Made by a program: the position numbers and the translations under genes
From: Cycas panzhihuaensis
Lineage: Eukaryota; Cycadophyta
Direction of reading: 5' to 3'
Length of the DNA stretch: 64,000 bases
NCBI GenBank assembly: GCA_023213395.1
Contig: CM041465.1
Coordinates: 221,285,741 to 221,349,740, forward strand
Shown here: positions 25,250 to 36,243 of the stretch, one piece after another
Layout of the letters: each line of letters opens with the position of its first letter
How positions within the stretch are numbered: the stretch's first letter is position 1
Notes under the pieces: model-generated
The model's database searches: none
What the model was told of the DNA's origin: nothing
Seen by the model: the letters and a program-made list of their open reading frames with translations, nothing else

Positions 25250-26300
25250 ATTATGCATTCCATTGGGCTCCATGAGAGAGAACATTATATGAGAGTTGCA
25301 TAGTGGAGGTCTTGGAGGGTATTTTGGCCGAAATAAGACCATAGAACTAGTAAAAGACAAATATTTTTGGCCTCAAGTAAAGGGCAGTGTGGCGAGATTT
25401 ATGGCATACTATAGGATATGCTAAATGGCTAAGGGACATACATAGAATACTAGCTTATATATACCCTTACTAATACCTCAAGGGCTATGGATAGACTTAA
25501 GCATGGACTTTGTATTAGAATTACCACATACACAAAGAGGTAATGATTCAATTTTTGTTGTTGTTGATCACTTTTCAAAAATGGCTCATTTTATTACATG
25601 CAAGAAGATAAATAATGTTGTTAGAATAACAAATTTATTCTTTAAATAGGTTGTAAGGTTACATGGCATTCCTAAGACTATTACTTCATATCAAGACACA
25701 AAGTTCTTGAGTTATTTCTAGAAGACTCTATGGAGGAAGCTCAGAACAAAACTTTAGTATAGTAGTGCCTACCACCTAGAGATTGATGGGTAGACAAAAG
25801 TGATAAATATAAGTTTAGGAAACATGCTAAGGTGCATTATTGAGGAGGAGTGCAAATAATGGGATTTAGCATTAGCCTAGGTAGACTTTTCATATAATAG
25901 TTTTATAAATAGGTCGATAAGTAAGTCACATTTTCAAGTTGTGTATGGCAAAAACCCTAAGGGTATGTTAGATTTAGTACATCTACCCATTAGGGGAAAT
26001 ACGAGTGATGGTACAAAAGCTTATGTAGAGAATATATAATAGGTTCATGAGGAGGTAAGGAAAAAGTTATAGGACACTAATAAAAAGTACAAGGTACCAG
26101 TAGATAGGACACGTAGATATAAGGTATTTGAAGAAGGTGACTTAGTAATGGTTTAATTAAGGAAAGATAGATTCCCCTAAGGGATCTACAATAAGCTCAA
26201 ATACAAAATGGTTGCACTATGTTAGATTATAAAAAGGATTAATGATAATGTATATGAGGTGGATCTTCCTAAATACTTTGATATCTCTCATATTTTTAAT
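25250..26300 (+). pseudogene. Gypsy integrase remnant
   Basis: The zinc-binding H-H-C-C region (LHSGGLGGYFGRNKTIELVK, then a degraded YRICQ-like Cys pair) is at about 25290-25430, although the second His is changed. [20 protein letters not shown] and [17 protein letters not shown] follow at 25485-25600, the catalytic core with its first Asp. The third-residue region near 25780-25830 is interrupted. Stops are frequent. Integrase would insert cDNA in the nucleus. Confidence 0.87.
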
Positions 26301-26304
26301 ATTT

Positions 26305-26357
<53 letters not shown>
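26305..26357. repeat. (TA)n microsatellite within the gypsy integrase C-terminus
   Basis: About 26 TA units between the PKYFDISHIFNISN segment and the linker to the chromodomain. It has expanded inside the coding region and would add a Tyr-Ile run. Confidence 0.95.
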
Positions 26358-26359
<2 letters not shown>

Positions 26360-26384
26360 TAAAGGAGATGAAGAGGTAGATTAT

Positions 26385-26590
26385 GAAGGCAAAGTGGCAA
26401 CTTGGGAGACCCTGGTGCCAAGGAATAAGCAAGAAGAAATTAAGCAGATATTAGATATGAAGATAATGAGTATATGATAGGGAAATTATAACAAGTACCT
26501 AGTGCAGTGGAAAGGTCTACCACAAGTAGATAACACCTGGATAACCAAAGAGGAACTGAAGTAGTTGAATCTTGACAAATGGTAAGAAAT
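26385..26590 (+). pseudogene. Gypsy C-terminal chromodomain
   Basis: After a linker (KVATWETLVPRNKQEEI) the text YLVQWKGLPQVDNTWITKEE at 26495-26555 is the chromodomain core (YLVxWKG...TW). Chromodomains of chromovirus integrases bind modified histones and bias insertion to heterochromatin. One stop at 26475-26477 (a TGA) precedes it. Confidence 0.9.
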
Positions 26591-26628
26591 TCATCATAAT
26601 AATTTCTAAGAAAGAATTATTTTCAACC

Positions 26629-26637
26629 TGGGGAGGA
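26629..26637 (+). promoter_or_regulatory. Gypsy polypurine tract
   Basis: TGGGGAGGA directly precedes the 3' LTR start TGATGTAGG. Confidence 0.88.
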
Positions 26638-27243
26638 TGATGTAGGAGCATCTAGACCTTCATCATAACTCCATCTAGTTTTCATCGTTTAAGTTATATT
26701 GCTCTAAATTTTAGGGTCTATTAATTGAAGCATATATTTTGACTCAATGGTCTGAATTCAGTCCTTCTAGCACAAAATCGAAGGTCTATCTAAGAAGAAT
26801 AGGCCAAAATGACCTAGGGTAGGGCCAAAAGTCCATCATAGGCCTAGAGTTTTCCTATAAAAAAATGCTCCAAAAATGCCTAAAAATTAAGATTTATTTT
26901 ATATGTTTAAAAATAGTAGTTAATTTTAGACTAGTTTTCACGTTTATGTAATGACCCTTAGTGGTTTAGCTTTTCTTAGTAGAAATTAACATAGAAACAT
27001 GGAATTAAATAGTATTTTACATAATTGAAGAGTTTTTAGGGTCAAGGTTAGAAGTTTCTAGACTTCTTACTTTTACTTATATAAATGTAATTTTAGACCA
27101 TCTTTTAGTAGATTTGAATGTAATAGAATGGAATTCAAAGTAAAATGACTCTGTATATTCTTTGGACTTTTTATTTAGCTCTTTCTTATTTTTAGATTGG
27201 TGCACATGAGATAGAATCTTTTCCTTGCAAGATGTCCTCATCA
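26638..27243 (+). repeat. Gypsy 3' LTR
   Basis: 606 bp, TGATGTAGG...CCTCATCA, followed by the target duplication GATTT. Confidence 0.95.
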
Positions 27244-27248
27244 GATTT

Positions 27249-28212
27249 AACTATAGATTTACCCTCCTAATATAATAATAACCTCAACATATAAAAAGTC
27301 AACTTAAAAACTTATAAAATAATGGTAAAAATCACCTCAAACTATAGATGTGATTAATGGCCAAATGAGTAATCTATAACTAATTCTTCCACTAAAATAG
27401 GCATTAAAACCCTCGATTTATCATCCTGATAAGACTATCCTAGTATCTCCTTGTTTTATATACTATTAGGAGAAGGAAACATTATTGTATATTCTCAAAT
27501 CCACTTACTGATAGGATGGTGTACCTTCAATAAAAAACCAATAAATAAACCTATAAACCTTCATTACACACATGGTCAACTAGTAATTTCTTCATATGAA
27601 TGGAGTTCTTTCATGAAATAAACAAGGTTCACTTCAAGCCCCAACATATCAATGTACCTTAAACATGAGCTAATACACCACCTATTACACTAAACATTCT
27701 GAAAAGCCTATGTTAATAATGGATCTATCATGATAAAGGAAACAGTGGCCTACCTATTATAACATTAGCTTTAATAGGGTGATTAAGCCTACTTTAGAAG
27801 CCTTGTTTAGGGACATACATGTAATATTTACATATACTTTGGTAAGACATTCACATAATAACCTAAGAAATGAATAAAACATGTGACAAACCTCCATAAG
27901 ATTTGAAATAATTATAACACCTACACTCCTAACTAGATTTTCAATACGTAAGCACCGACATGCTCCAGGTTAATGACACTAATGTGCTATAGGCTTATGA
28001 TGCCAACATACTCTAGGTACCCTATAAAAATATAGTTTGAAATTCTCTATAACCTATAACAGATCTCCACATAAAAAATAAGATTATCCCTCTCATTAGT
28101 CATAAATAGGCACTATAAAATAAGTTCTAAATTAACACATTGATAGGTGGATACACTCATAGTCTTGTAGCCTATTTGGGTTAAAACATGCCAAAACTAA
28201 GGCTCTCACCTA
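27249..28212. other. Element H interior, right part
   Basis: No gag or pol motif. It contains a 24-bp minisatellite at 27953-28020. It should be the leader side of element H. Confidence 0.5.
27953..28020 (+). repeat. 24-bp minisatellite, 2.8 copies
   Basis: Units begin CACCGACATGCTCCAGG, CACTAATGTGCTATAGG and TGCCAACATACTCTAGG at 24-bp spacing. Differences among units show it is old. Confidence 0.85.
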
Positions 28213-28228
28213 AGTCTCTGATATCTAT

Positions 28229-28509
28229 TATTAAAAATAAATGCCCAAGACAGGTCTAGGATCTTAAGACTATGAAACATGAATCCATACACGTGCATAA
28301 ATAAAGAAAAAAATATATACAAGTACATAATATAATATACTTATGGGAATGATCACTTCAAAATTATACTATAATGAATTAGTATGTATTTATAGTACAC
28401 ATCACCATATGGCCATCTAATCACAATCTATGAGCCATTTGGTCAACCAATGACCTATTACATAAAGAAGTATTGACTTCTTAGTAACCACCCATAGTAA
28501 AGTACTCCA
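28229..28509 (-). repeat. Element H 5' LTR (right), interrupted
   Basis: Begins TATTAAAAATAAATG and aligns with the left LTR. It is cut at CTCCA by the short LTR element. Its last bases (ACA, 30886-30888) lie beyond the insertion. Confidence 0.7.
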
Positions 28510-28862
28510 TGTGGTGAGCCTTCACCATATGAGATTAGTTTAGTAGGTTAGTGGAGGTCTGGGTTAGTGAAAGTTATAGTTAGATGAATTAAATAATAAA
28601 GAAATAGAGGATAACATAGCTTAGAGGTAGGTGAATATAATATTATGAGGAGAGCATGAGGCCTTTACTATAAATATCCCACTATATATATTGTTGAGGT
28701 TATGTTATGTTAATGCAAAGATTATTTTTGGAGCTCATTATGGTGTATTTTTTTTTATCTTTGGTGTATTTCACCTCCATCTCCCATTCCATATGGCTCT
28801 ATCTTCATTGATTTTATTACTCTCTTACATGTTGATGAGGTAATAGGTATAAGCCTATTATA
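28510..28862 (+). repeat. Short element 5' LTR
   Basis: TGTGGTGAGCCTTCACC...CCTATTATA. It aligns with 30547-30880 throughout (shared AATAATAAAGAAATAG and ATATATTGTTGAGGTTATGT). The final CA has decayed to TA. Confidence 0.93.
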
Positions 28863-28864
28863 GG

Positions 28865-28876
28865 TGGTATCAAAGT
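28865..28876 (+). promoter_or_regulatory. Short element primer binding site
   Basis: TGGTATCAAAGT, close to the initiator-Met complement TGGTATCAGAGC, three bases after the LTR. Confidence 0.88.
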
Positions 28877-28959
28877 AAGACCAAATTTTCTTTCCTTCTT
28901 ATTTTAATACAGGTTTTTGAAAACATATTTCTATTATAAGGTTTGTATTCTTATTAGAA

Positions 28960-30530
28960 GGTTTTACATGGTTGAAGATCCAATTAATAGGGTTTATGTG
29001 TAATCTCTAGTTGGTTTATTTTATTATTTATTATTGCTAGTTTCCATAATTTATGCAAGAGGGTTTGGCTATCCACCTATCTCCCTCTCATTGTAATAAA
29101 AAAAAAAAATGTAAGGATTTTGGCATATCAAGATCTACATTTTTAGGAGTATGAATGAAGAAATTTCTCAAAATCAATGATAAATTTTATGCAACTGGGA
29201 TATTTTATAAATTTTGAGTGCATATATTATAAGTTCTAAGAGGAAATTTTGAAAGTTATAATATATTTAATTTTGGCTTACTATCCATCACTAGCTTTGG
29301 GGGGAAAAATCTACTATCTCAACTTTGTATAACCATAACTTTACCTACATGTATCTAATAGACCTATAATTTCCTTTGAATATATGCATTTCAAATCATA
29401 CTTTCCATTGGAAATGATTTTATATCCGTTGGAGGTCTGAATAGAATTTTATTAGTATTTTATCAAAATATACTGTTGCAATCCCTAAGAACCCTAGGAG
29501 TAAACCTTATTAAAATGAGCATGCTTTTGATGTAGGTATCAAATTTTAATTTCATCTAAACCATTGTAATTTTAATTCATAGTTCATTATTTTAAACTAT
29601 ATTTTATACATTTTGGAGATATTTTATTCTAGATATTAAATTTTAAAGTTAGGGTTTTATAATTGCATAATATTTTATATTATACTTTCTACTTTATTAT
29701 AGAAGTTATTTAGACTTTGGCTAAAAATCCATTACTCTTGAAGCTCTAATATTTCCTTATAATCAAAATCCTAAGAAAAAAGGGTTTGTCATAAGGGAAA
29801 TAATAGGTTTTAGACATCCCCTCTCTAGAAATTTGCATAAAGGATTCTCATATTTTAGTAGATATAATTAAAACCTTTCAATCTATAAAGGTTAATTTTC
29901 ATGATGTTTATCACACTTTCAAACAAATATATGCCACTCATAAGGAAATATTTACCAATTTCAAGGGACTTAGTAAATAATTTAGTAAGGGTGCTATGCT
30001 ACTTAGGGAAGCAAGAATGGAGGTAATTTTAGAAGAGAATACTAAAGTCCCCTCCACTTATAAATGACAAGGTCACCTTGGAAGAAGCTAATGTTTCATC
30101 AAATACACAAGATGATTTTTTGGATAATTGTTTCTTTTTCTCTTCCACCATGAATGAATAAGTGGATCAAGAAGAGAATGTGGAGGATGATGAATGCTTA
30201 AACATACAATAAGGGAATAAATGCACCATCAAGGAGAATCCATTCTCATTTAGGTTGTAAGAGCATCTAGGTCCTATTTTTTATAAATCCTCAATTTACT
30301 ACACTATAGGCCCTTGTTTATTTAGTTTTAATAACTAGTCAAAGGGTCCACACTTTTGTGATTCATAAAATTAGTTAATGGGTACCATACATCACTCCTC
30401 ATCATCAAGTGATACAGCAACAATATCTTTTCATGAACATCATGATCAAATAACTACCTATGATATTTTAGTAGTAGCAAGTGGTGGATACATGTATCCA
30501 TGTATATAAATGCTTTAAAAGCAAAGCATC
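28960..30530 (+). pseudogene. Unidentified degraded frame in the short LTR element
   Basis: The interior is mostly non-coding leader, but at about 29890-30060 a frame reads VNFHDVYHTFKQIYATHKEI and later GAMLLREARMEVILEENTKV with one or two stops, and looks protein-like. No family is recognised. By position it should be a gag remnant. The rest has no convincing frame. Confidence 0.4.
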
Positions 30531-30546
30531 TAAAAGGGCGAGGACA
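30530..30546 (+). promoter_or_regulatory. Short element polypurine tract
   Basis: Purine-rich AAAAGGGCGAGGACA directly precedes the 3' LTR start TGTATTAGG. Confidence 0.75.
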
Positions 30547-30880
30547 TGTATTAGGCCTTCACCACATGAGATTAGGTTAATAGGTTAGTGGAGGTCAAAG
30601 TTAATAAAGATTATGTTTAAGGGAATTAAATAATAAAGAAATAGGTGACATGCTAACTTCAAGGTAGGTGAATATAATATTATTAAGAGAGGGTAAGGCC
30701 TTTGTTATAAATACACCACTCTATATATTGTTGAGGTTATGTTATATTATTGAAATGATTGTTCTTGGAGATCGATGTGGTGTGTCTTCATTTATCTTTT
30801 ATACACTTCATCCCTATCTCCCTTCCATCTATCTCCATCTTCTCGCATGTTAAGTAGATAATAGATATAACCCTGTTACA
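30547..30880 (+). repeat. Short element 3' LTR
   Basis: TGTATTAGGCCTTCACC...CCCTGTTACA, 334 bp, followed by the CTCCA duplication. Confidence 0.93.
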
Positions 30881-30888
30881 CTCCAACA

Positions 30889-31541
30889 TTGTTAAACATT
30901 CATATTTTATTAAACATACTTTATTATTTTATATATAACCTTATTAAGTTTGTTCAACCCACTCCAATATATCATGTTTTCTTAAACATAAGTTTGAAAG
31001 AAATTCATACTAAACATTTTTTTTTCTTTTTTCAAATACACATTATTATTTATCAATAAGAATATATACATGAGTAGGCAAAAGGGGGGAGATATTATAT
31101 AAGCATAATTTTTAATATAGTACATTAGGTTTAGGCACATAGATAATGAACATATATGGATTTAGAAATGTTTATTAATATTGATTAGCCTTGCATTTAG
31201 AAGTTAAATTTTAAATTATAACCAATTTTATTTTATTAACTAATAATTAATATGTTGTTGATAATTATTCTTTTTTAATTTAAAATTTTAATCAATTTTA
31301 ATTATTTTTCACATATTAATTCAAAGGTTTTATATGCACATACCACAAAAATAATATACATACACATATAATCATTTATATTACTTATTAACTATGTGAG
31401 TGACTATGATAATTAATGAATGTTTCATAATCTTTTACACCCATTTTATTACAATGTATATATATGATTACACTAGATAATATTTTTTTAATAGTCTTAC
31501 ACACTAATATACCTCATTTAATATTGTATACACTTTACCAT
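30889..31541. other. Very AT-rich unassigned DNA
   Basis: No gene. CAAAAGGGGGGAGA at about 31078-31092 followed by TATTATATAAGC looks like a polypurine tract and a decayed TG LTR start on the + strand, but no partner LTR was found. ACCAT at 31537-31541 is the left target duplication of Copia-B. Confidence 0.45.
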
Positions 31542-31992
31542 TATGAGAATAGGTACAAATACAATGTCACGGGATCATAAAGATAGAAAAAATATAAGAA
31601 AAAGATATTACACAAGTACACATAATTTACCAGGTGGAAATCCCCTTCTAGGCAAGAAAAACCACCTCCTAAAGCTAAAATTTTATTAAAAATAAACTTA
31701 TACAAAGACCTTAAGAAATACCACCTACGTATTACAAAACCAGCCTTTGAAAAGGCTTTGGACAACCTCCTAGATTCTTAGAACCACCTCCTTAAATCTA
31801 GGAGAAGATATTAATAATAAGAAAGGTTCGTTGAAATGGGCAGTTGTGCATTTCAATGACCTTTTACATAATGATTAAATAATGACTTAACTTTTTTAAA
31901 TTAAAACTTTTGAATCACTTAAATAATTATTTAGACATGTGACTAAAATATAACATAATAATAGAATAAAAGTAACATTAATAATCCTAACA
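31542..31992 (-). repeat. Copia-B 3' LTR (left)
   Basis: TATGAGAATAGG...AATCCTAACA. The first G has decayed to A. The purine-tract complement TTCCCCTTTA follows at 31993. Confidence 0.95.
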
Positions 31993-32002
31993 TTCCCCTT
32001 TA
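31993..32002 (-). promoter_or_regulatory. Copia-B polypurine tract
   Basis: The minus strand reads TAAAGGGGAA directly before the 3' LTR. Confidence 0.9.
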
Positions 32003-32009
32003 ATGTTAA

Positions 32010-32590
32010 CTTTTATAATATAGAAAAAGAAGGCCTTCATCACGTTGATCCGCCTTTGATGGAGACTTATTTTATCTTTAACAAATCTTGTAGGTTTAGA
32101 AACTTGACTTTAGTCAAAGATTTGATGAGTATATCAGTAATCTATAGATATGTAAGATAATAAGATAAAGAAACAATGTTATTAGTAACAAGATTACGAA
32201 TAAAATACCGATATAATTCTATATGTTTAGTTCTAGAATGTGTAACTAGATTTATAGTAATAATAATAGCACCTTAATTATCAACTTTAAGTTCATTGGA
32301 AGAGTTAAGAGACAAACCAATTTCATTTAGAAGAGATTTGAGCCAAAGTGCTTCTTTACTAACTTTAATGAGTGTGTGATATTCAACTTTAGTTGTTGAT
32401 AGAGTTAGTACCTGCATTTTCTTACTAGACTAAGTAATAGGTGAAGAATCTATAAAAAATACATAACTTGATGTAGATTTTTGATCATTTGTATCACCTG
32501 CCTAATATGAATCAGTATATCCTGTTAAAGTTATAGGTTTACTACAAAAATTATAAGTTAGTCCATAAAAAATAGTGTTCTTAAGATATC
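32010..32590 (-). pseudogene. Copia-B RNase H remnant
   Basis: On the minus strand the usual copia RNase H landmarks are readable through stops. These are the SxTEAEY-type segment near 32370-32400 (with VEYHTLIKVSKEALWLK-like text just inside), a DNQ region near 32270-32300, and the C-terminal FTK-type motif near 32100-32140. It abuts the RT region and the polypurine tract in the expected order. Confidence 0.75.
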
Positions 32591-32599
32591 GTAATATAC

Positions 32600-33520
32600 G
32601 TTTAGCAACTTTCCAATGTAATTCATATAGTTTTTGCATATAACGTGAACATAAAGTGACAGTATAAGATATATCAAGGCAGATATGAGTTAAATAAATA
32701 AGACTACCAATTAGTTGTCTATATAATGTTAGATCACATAGAACAATTAGTAGATAGTTTTACTCCTAATTGTAACGGATTAGAGACGAGTTTAGCATTT
32801 TCCATGTTAAACTGTTGAATTAAGTCTAAAATATATTTAGGTTGAAATATAGTTATTTTTTAATCATGTTGATAAATTTGTAATCCAAGAAAATAATGTA
32901 GAAGACCTAAATTGCTCATTTTAAATTTATTCATTAAAGTAGATTTTAAATGATGAATGTTATTAGTTGATGATTCAGTGATTATGATATCATCAACATA
33001 CAAGATTAAAATAGTAATATTTTCACTTTCACATTTGAAATAAAGATTTAGATCACTAATACATCTAGTGTATCTAATTTTAATTAGATAATGTCAACTT
33101 TAGTATACTAAGCTCAAGGAGCTTGTTTTAATCCATAAATTGATTTCTTTAGTTTACAAACTAAATTAGGATTATCAATAAAGCTAGATCACTGAGACAT
33201 GTAGATATCTTCTTTGAGATCACCATTCAGAAATATGCTCTTTACATCCATTTGATAGATTTCCCAACCAAACTTGGTTGCAAGAGCAATAATTATTTTA
33301 ATCGTATTCATCTTTGTAACAGGGGCAAAGTTTTCATTATAATTTATGTCATCAATTTGAGAAAATCCCTTTTCAACTAGGTGAGCTTTATACTTTTCAA
33401 CTACGCCTGTTGAGTTGTATTTAGTTCTATAAACCCATTTACAGTTAACTATATTTTCCTAGGTGGGAGTGGTATGAGATCCTAAGTTGAATTCTAAATT
33501 AAAGCATCAAATTCAGCTTG
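32600..33520 (-). pseudogene. Copia-B reverse transcriptase remnant
   Basis: The minus strand at about 32975-33030 reads NITILILYVDDIIIT, so the YVDD catalytic box is intact. The N-terminal segment (VNCKWVYRTKYN-type text near 33400-33440, and KTTFLNGDL-like text near 33215-33250) is also recognisable. Stops at Gln/Trp codons break the frame throughout. Confidence 0.85.
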
Positions 33521-33799
33521 CATAGCTTCCTGCTATATAAGATTGTTGCTAGCTTGTTTAAAGGTTTTAGGATCATTATTGTCTATTATTTTAGCCATTA
33601 AGGCATAGTTAGTATGTGATTTTTAGGCACGTATTTGCCTGGTATCTAAAGGATTATCTACATCAGATCTGGCATCAACAAGTGTTTTCTTTGCCCATAT
33701 AGGTTGTTTGTTGGTAATTGTTTCTATAGTTACAAGTTAAGTTAAGGAGCTAGATTGAGAAGAAGAGCCTATTTTAGTAGGTTCAGATAGAGTCCAATT

Positions 33800-34980
33800 C
33801 TAGACTTAAGTAGATAAGGATTCTATGATTTCAGGGTCAGCTTGTTTATTGGAGGGGTCAACCAAACTGGTGTTGGTTAACAAATTTTCAACCGGAAGTT
33901 CTACATAGGTAGAGGTTGAAGAAGATCCTTCTTCATCAAATATTACGTCACACAAAATTAAAATTTGATGCGTGACTAAATCTAAATGTCTATAAGCTTT
34001 ACTTTTTTCACTGTATCCAACGAAGATGTATTTTTGACTCTTAGGATCTAGTTTTTTATGTTTTTCTTTAGCGATGTGTCCCCACACAATACTACCAAAG
34101 ATTCCTAAATGATTGACTTAGGGTTTTCTACCACACCATTTTTGTTCTGGAGTAATATTATATATGCATTTGCTAGGTAAACAATTTAGAAAATAGTTGG
34201 ATCAGTTAATTTCTTCAACCCACAACTTTAGGTCAAGGTTCTTTACATGTAACATGCAACGAGTCATCTCAACAAAAGTGTGGTTATTGCATTCAGCAAC
34301 ACTGTTTCGCTAAGGAGTGTATGCAACGAAATACTGAAATTGAATTTTGTACTTTTTTATAAAAGGAAGTGAATTTGCTACTTAAGTATTCCTTAGCATT
34401 ATCAGATCTAAAAATTTTAATTTTTGAGTTTGATTGGTTTTCAACAAGCGTTTTGAATTTAACAAAAATATCAAACACTTGACTATGTGTTTTAAGTGTA
34501 TAAACCTAATATTTTCTTAAAAAATCATTAATAAACATGACAAAATAATGAGAGCTAGAATATGATATTACATGAAAAGGTCCACATATGTTAGAGTAAA
34601 CAAGTTCAAGTGGAACTTTTGCTTTGAATTGAGTTTTATGTGGAAACGGGTCCATGTGTTGCTTACCTATTACATAAGCTTTATAAACACCATAAACAGT
34701 ATTTAAGGGTGGAAGACCATGAACCATGTCATGTTTTTTTAGGTATTGTAATTTTTCATAGCTGGTATAGCCAAATCATGCATACCAAAGTTTACTGACT
34801 AAGTCAGATTTGGCAATAAAGGCACTGAAGGATTTTTGTTTTGTTATTTTGTAAACTTGTTAAACTATAGAGACCTGTGCTATGATCAATAGGTCCTGAG
34901 ACAATACGTTAAAATTTGTTTAATGGCTCTTTAATGATAAATTTATCTTTCCAGAATTTGACAACAAGGTCTTTCTAGCA
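33800..34980 (-). pseudogene. Copia-B pre-integrase and integrase remnant
   Basis: Open pieces: 34506-34727 contains KVPLELVYSNICGPFHV, where the first catalytic Asp (DxxGP) reads Asn. 34293-34478 contains IKIFRSDNAKEYLSSKF with the second Asp intact. 33806-34087 contains LDPKSQKYIFVGYSEKSKAY and the DVIFDEEGSSS end. The first active-site residue is lost and frameshifts occur at about 34290. Confidence 0.88.
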
Positions 34981-34984
34981 AATT

Positions 34985-36243
34985 TGTTAAACATAAAGTA
35001 GGTTTGGTAATAAACCAGGTACGTAAAAGACATCCTTTATTGAATCATCTTTTAAGGTAACATCACCTGATCCTTTTACTTTAAGTTGAGTTCCGCTTCT
35101 AAAAGAAATCTCTTCTTCAGAGTTAGTTTCAGATTGATAAGTGGATAAGTTTTTTTGGTGTCCTATCATGTGATGGGATGCACCAGAGTCAAGGATCCAT
35201 TGTGGCGGTTGATTAGTTAATGCAACAAATGCAGAAGTTATTGCCGTTAGAGAATAATTATGAGTTTGTCAGTTTTGTGATGAGGATTGAGGTTTGTTTT
35301 GTAATCCTTTGGAAGCTTTCTATACTTTCGACACTATTCTATTTCTATAGACATCAATAGTGTGGCCTCTTTTATGACAATAGGCACAATTAGTGGTTTG
35401 AGAAGGATTTACATTGTTCCGATTAGAAAATAATTGATTAGGAGTATTCTAATATTTAGATGGACTAGAATACTTAATATTATTTTGTGAATTAGATTGA
35501 GAACCTCTTAGAGGTTTCTGAAATTTTGGATTACTATTAGAATTGTTTTGATGTTTATTTTATGGCTTAGTTTTAGAAAACAAAGCCTAGGAAGGATCCT
35601 TTAATATGTCTGTTTGAATTAACATTGTTTGATGTTCAATCAATTGGTTTGTTAATTGATTGAATATTATAGGAGGATTATCAGCTTGTTGTCTAGAAAT
35701 TTTAAAAAAATTAAAATATTTTGGTAATTTATTTATTGTAAGAAGTACGAGTGTATCATTGTCTTTAGCATGCATGATTATTTGTTCAGTATCACCTACT
35801 TTAGTTTTGGGTTTAATACAATTACATAGGTCTTTATTAATTAGTTAAATTTTACATAAAAAATTCTCAACTTTAGAAAAATCATCATAAGTAAGGTCAT
35901 ACAATGTTTGTTCTAAGATAGCCAATTGATGTGTATCGACCTTATCATATTTTTCTTGCAGAGTGTTCCAAATAGTGGCAAGATCATCTATTTCAAAAAA
36001 CTGCTAACTGATTTCTAGTGAAAGTGAGTTCAGGATAGTGCCTAGGGCTGAATCTGAGTTCATCGGATATACCATATAACTGTCTAAAGTTGCATTAGTT
36101 GGTTTTTTAAATTCACCTATCACATATCACCATATCTTTTGCTGTTTAAGCTAATGGGATATGCAATTCCTCCAATCGGCATAATTTAAGTCTATTAAAA
36201 CTAGAATTTGAACGCAGGTGGTTGTTCCTGGCATTAAAGCCAT
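34985..36243 (-). pseudogene. Copia-B gag and protease
   Basis: Gag starts at the minus-strand ATG near 36243 (MALMPGTTT), with SNYADW-like LNYADW in the N-terminal region and UBN2-type text such as LCNCIKPKTKVGDTEQIIMH farther on. The nucleocapsid motif near 35348-35392 reads CAYCHKRGHTIDVY, with the fourth ligand Cys changed to Tyr. Protease follows at about 35160-35205 with WILDSGASHHMIG, active site intact. Several stops lie between. Confidence 0.87.

Larger units (their letters stand above)
21128..27243 (+). mobile_element. Chromovirus-type Ty3/gypsy element, complete but decayed
   Basis: A 6116-bp element with LTRs 21128-21785 and 26638-27243, ends TGATG...CATCA, a perfect initiator-Met primer site, a polypurine tract, and perfect 5-bp duplications GATTT at 21123-21127 and 27244-27248. 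Coding order is gag, protease, RT, RNase H, integrase and chromodomain. The C-terminal chromodomain places it in the chromovirus branch of gypsy. I do not assign a clade. The reading frame has many stops and the RT active site is damaged, so it is dead. Confidence 0.95.
28510..30880 (+). mobile_element. Short non-autonomous LTR retrotransposon
   Basis: A 2371-bp element with LTRs 28510-28862 and 30547-30880, a primer site just inside the left LTR, a purine tract before the right LTR, and perfect CTCCA duplications (28505-28509, 30881-30885). The interior (about 1.7 kb) has no pol motif. It is too short for an autonomous element, so it must have depended on another element's enzymes. The size fits the LARD/TR-GAG range rather than a typical TRIM. 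Confidence 0.92.
19875..30888 (-). mobile_element. Element H: old minus-strand LTR element with two later insertions
   Basis: Matching LTR-like ends lie at 19875-20189 and 28229-30888, the latter split by the 28510-30880 element. Both begin TATTARAAATAAA (decayed TGTTAGAAATAAA) and share long blocks such as CACATCACCATATGG. A purine-tract complement follows the left copy (TACCCCTTTT at 20190), and a weak primer site precedes the right copy (TCTCTGATATCTA near 28215-28227). What remains of its interior (20190-21122, 27249-28212) shows no gag-pol, so it is non-autonomous or too decayed. The gypsy element sits inside it. No target duplication was found. Confidence 0.7.
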
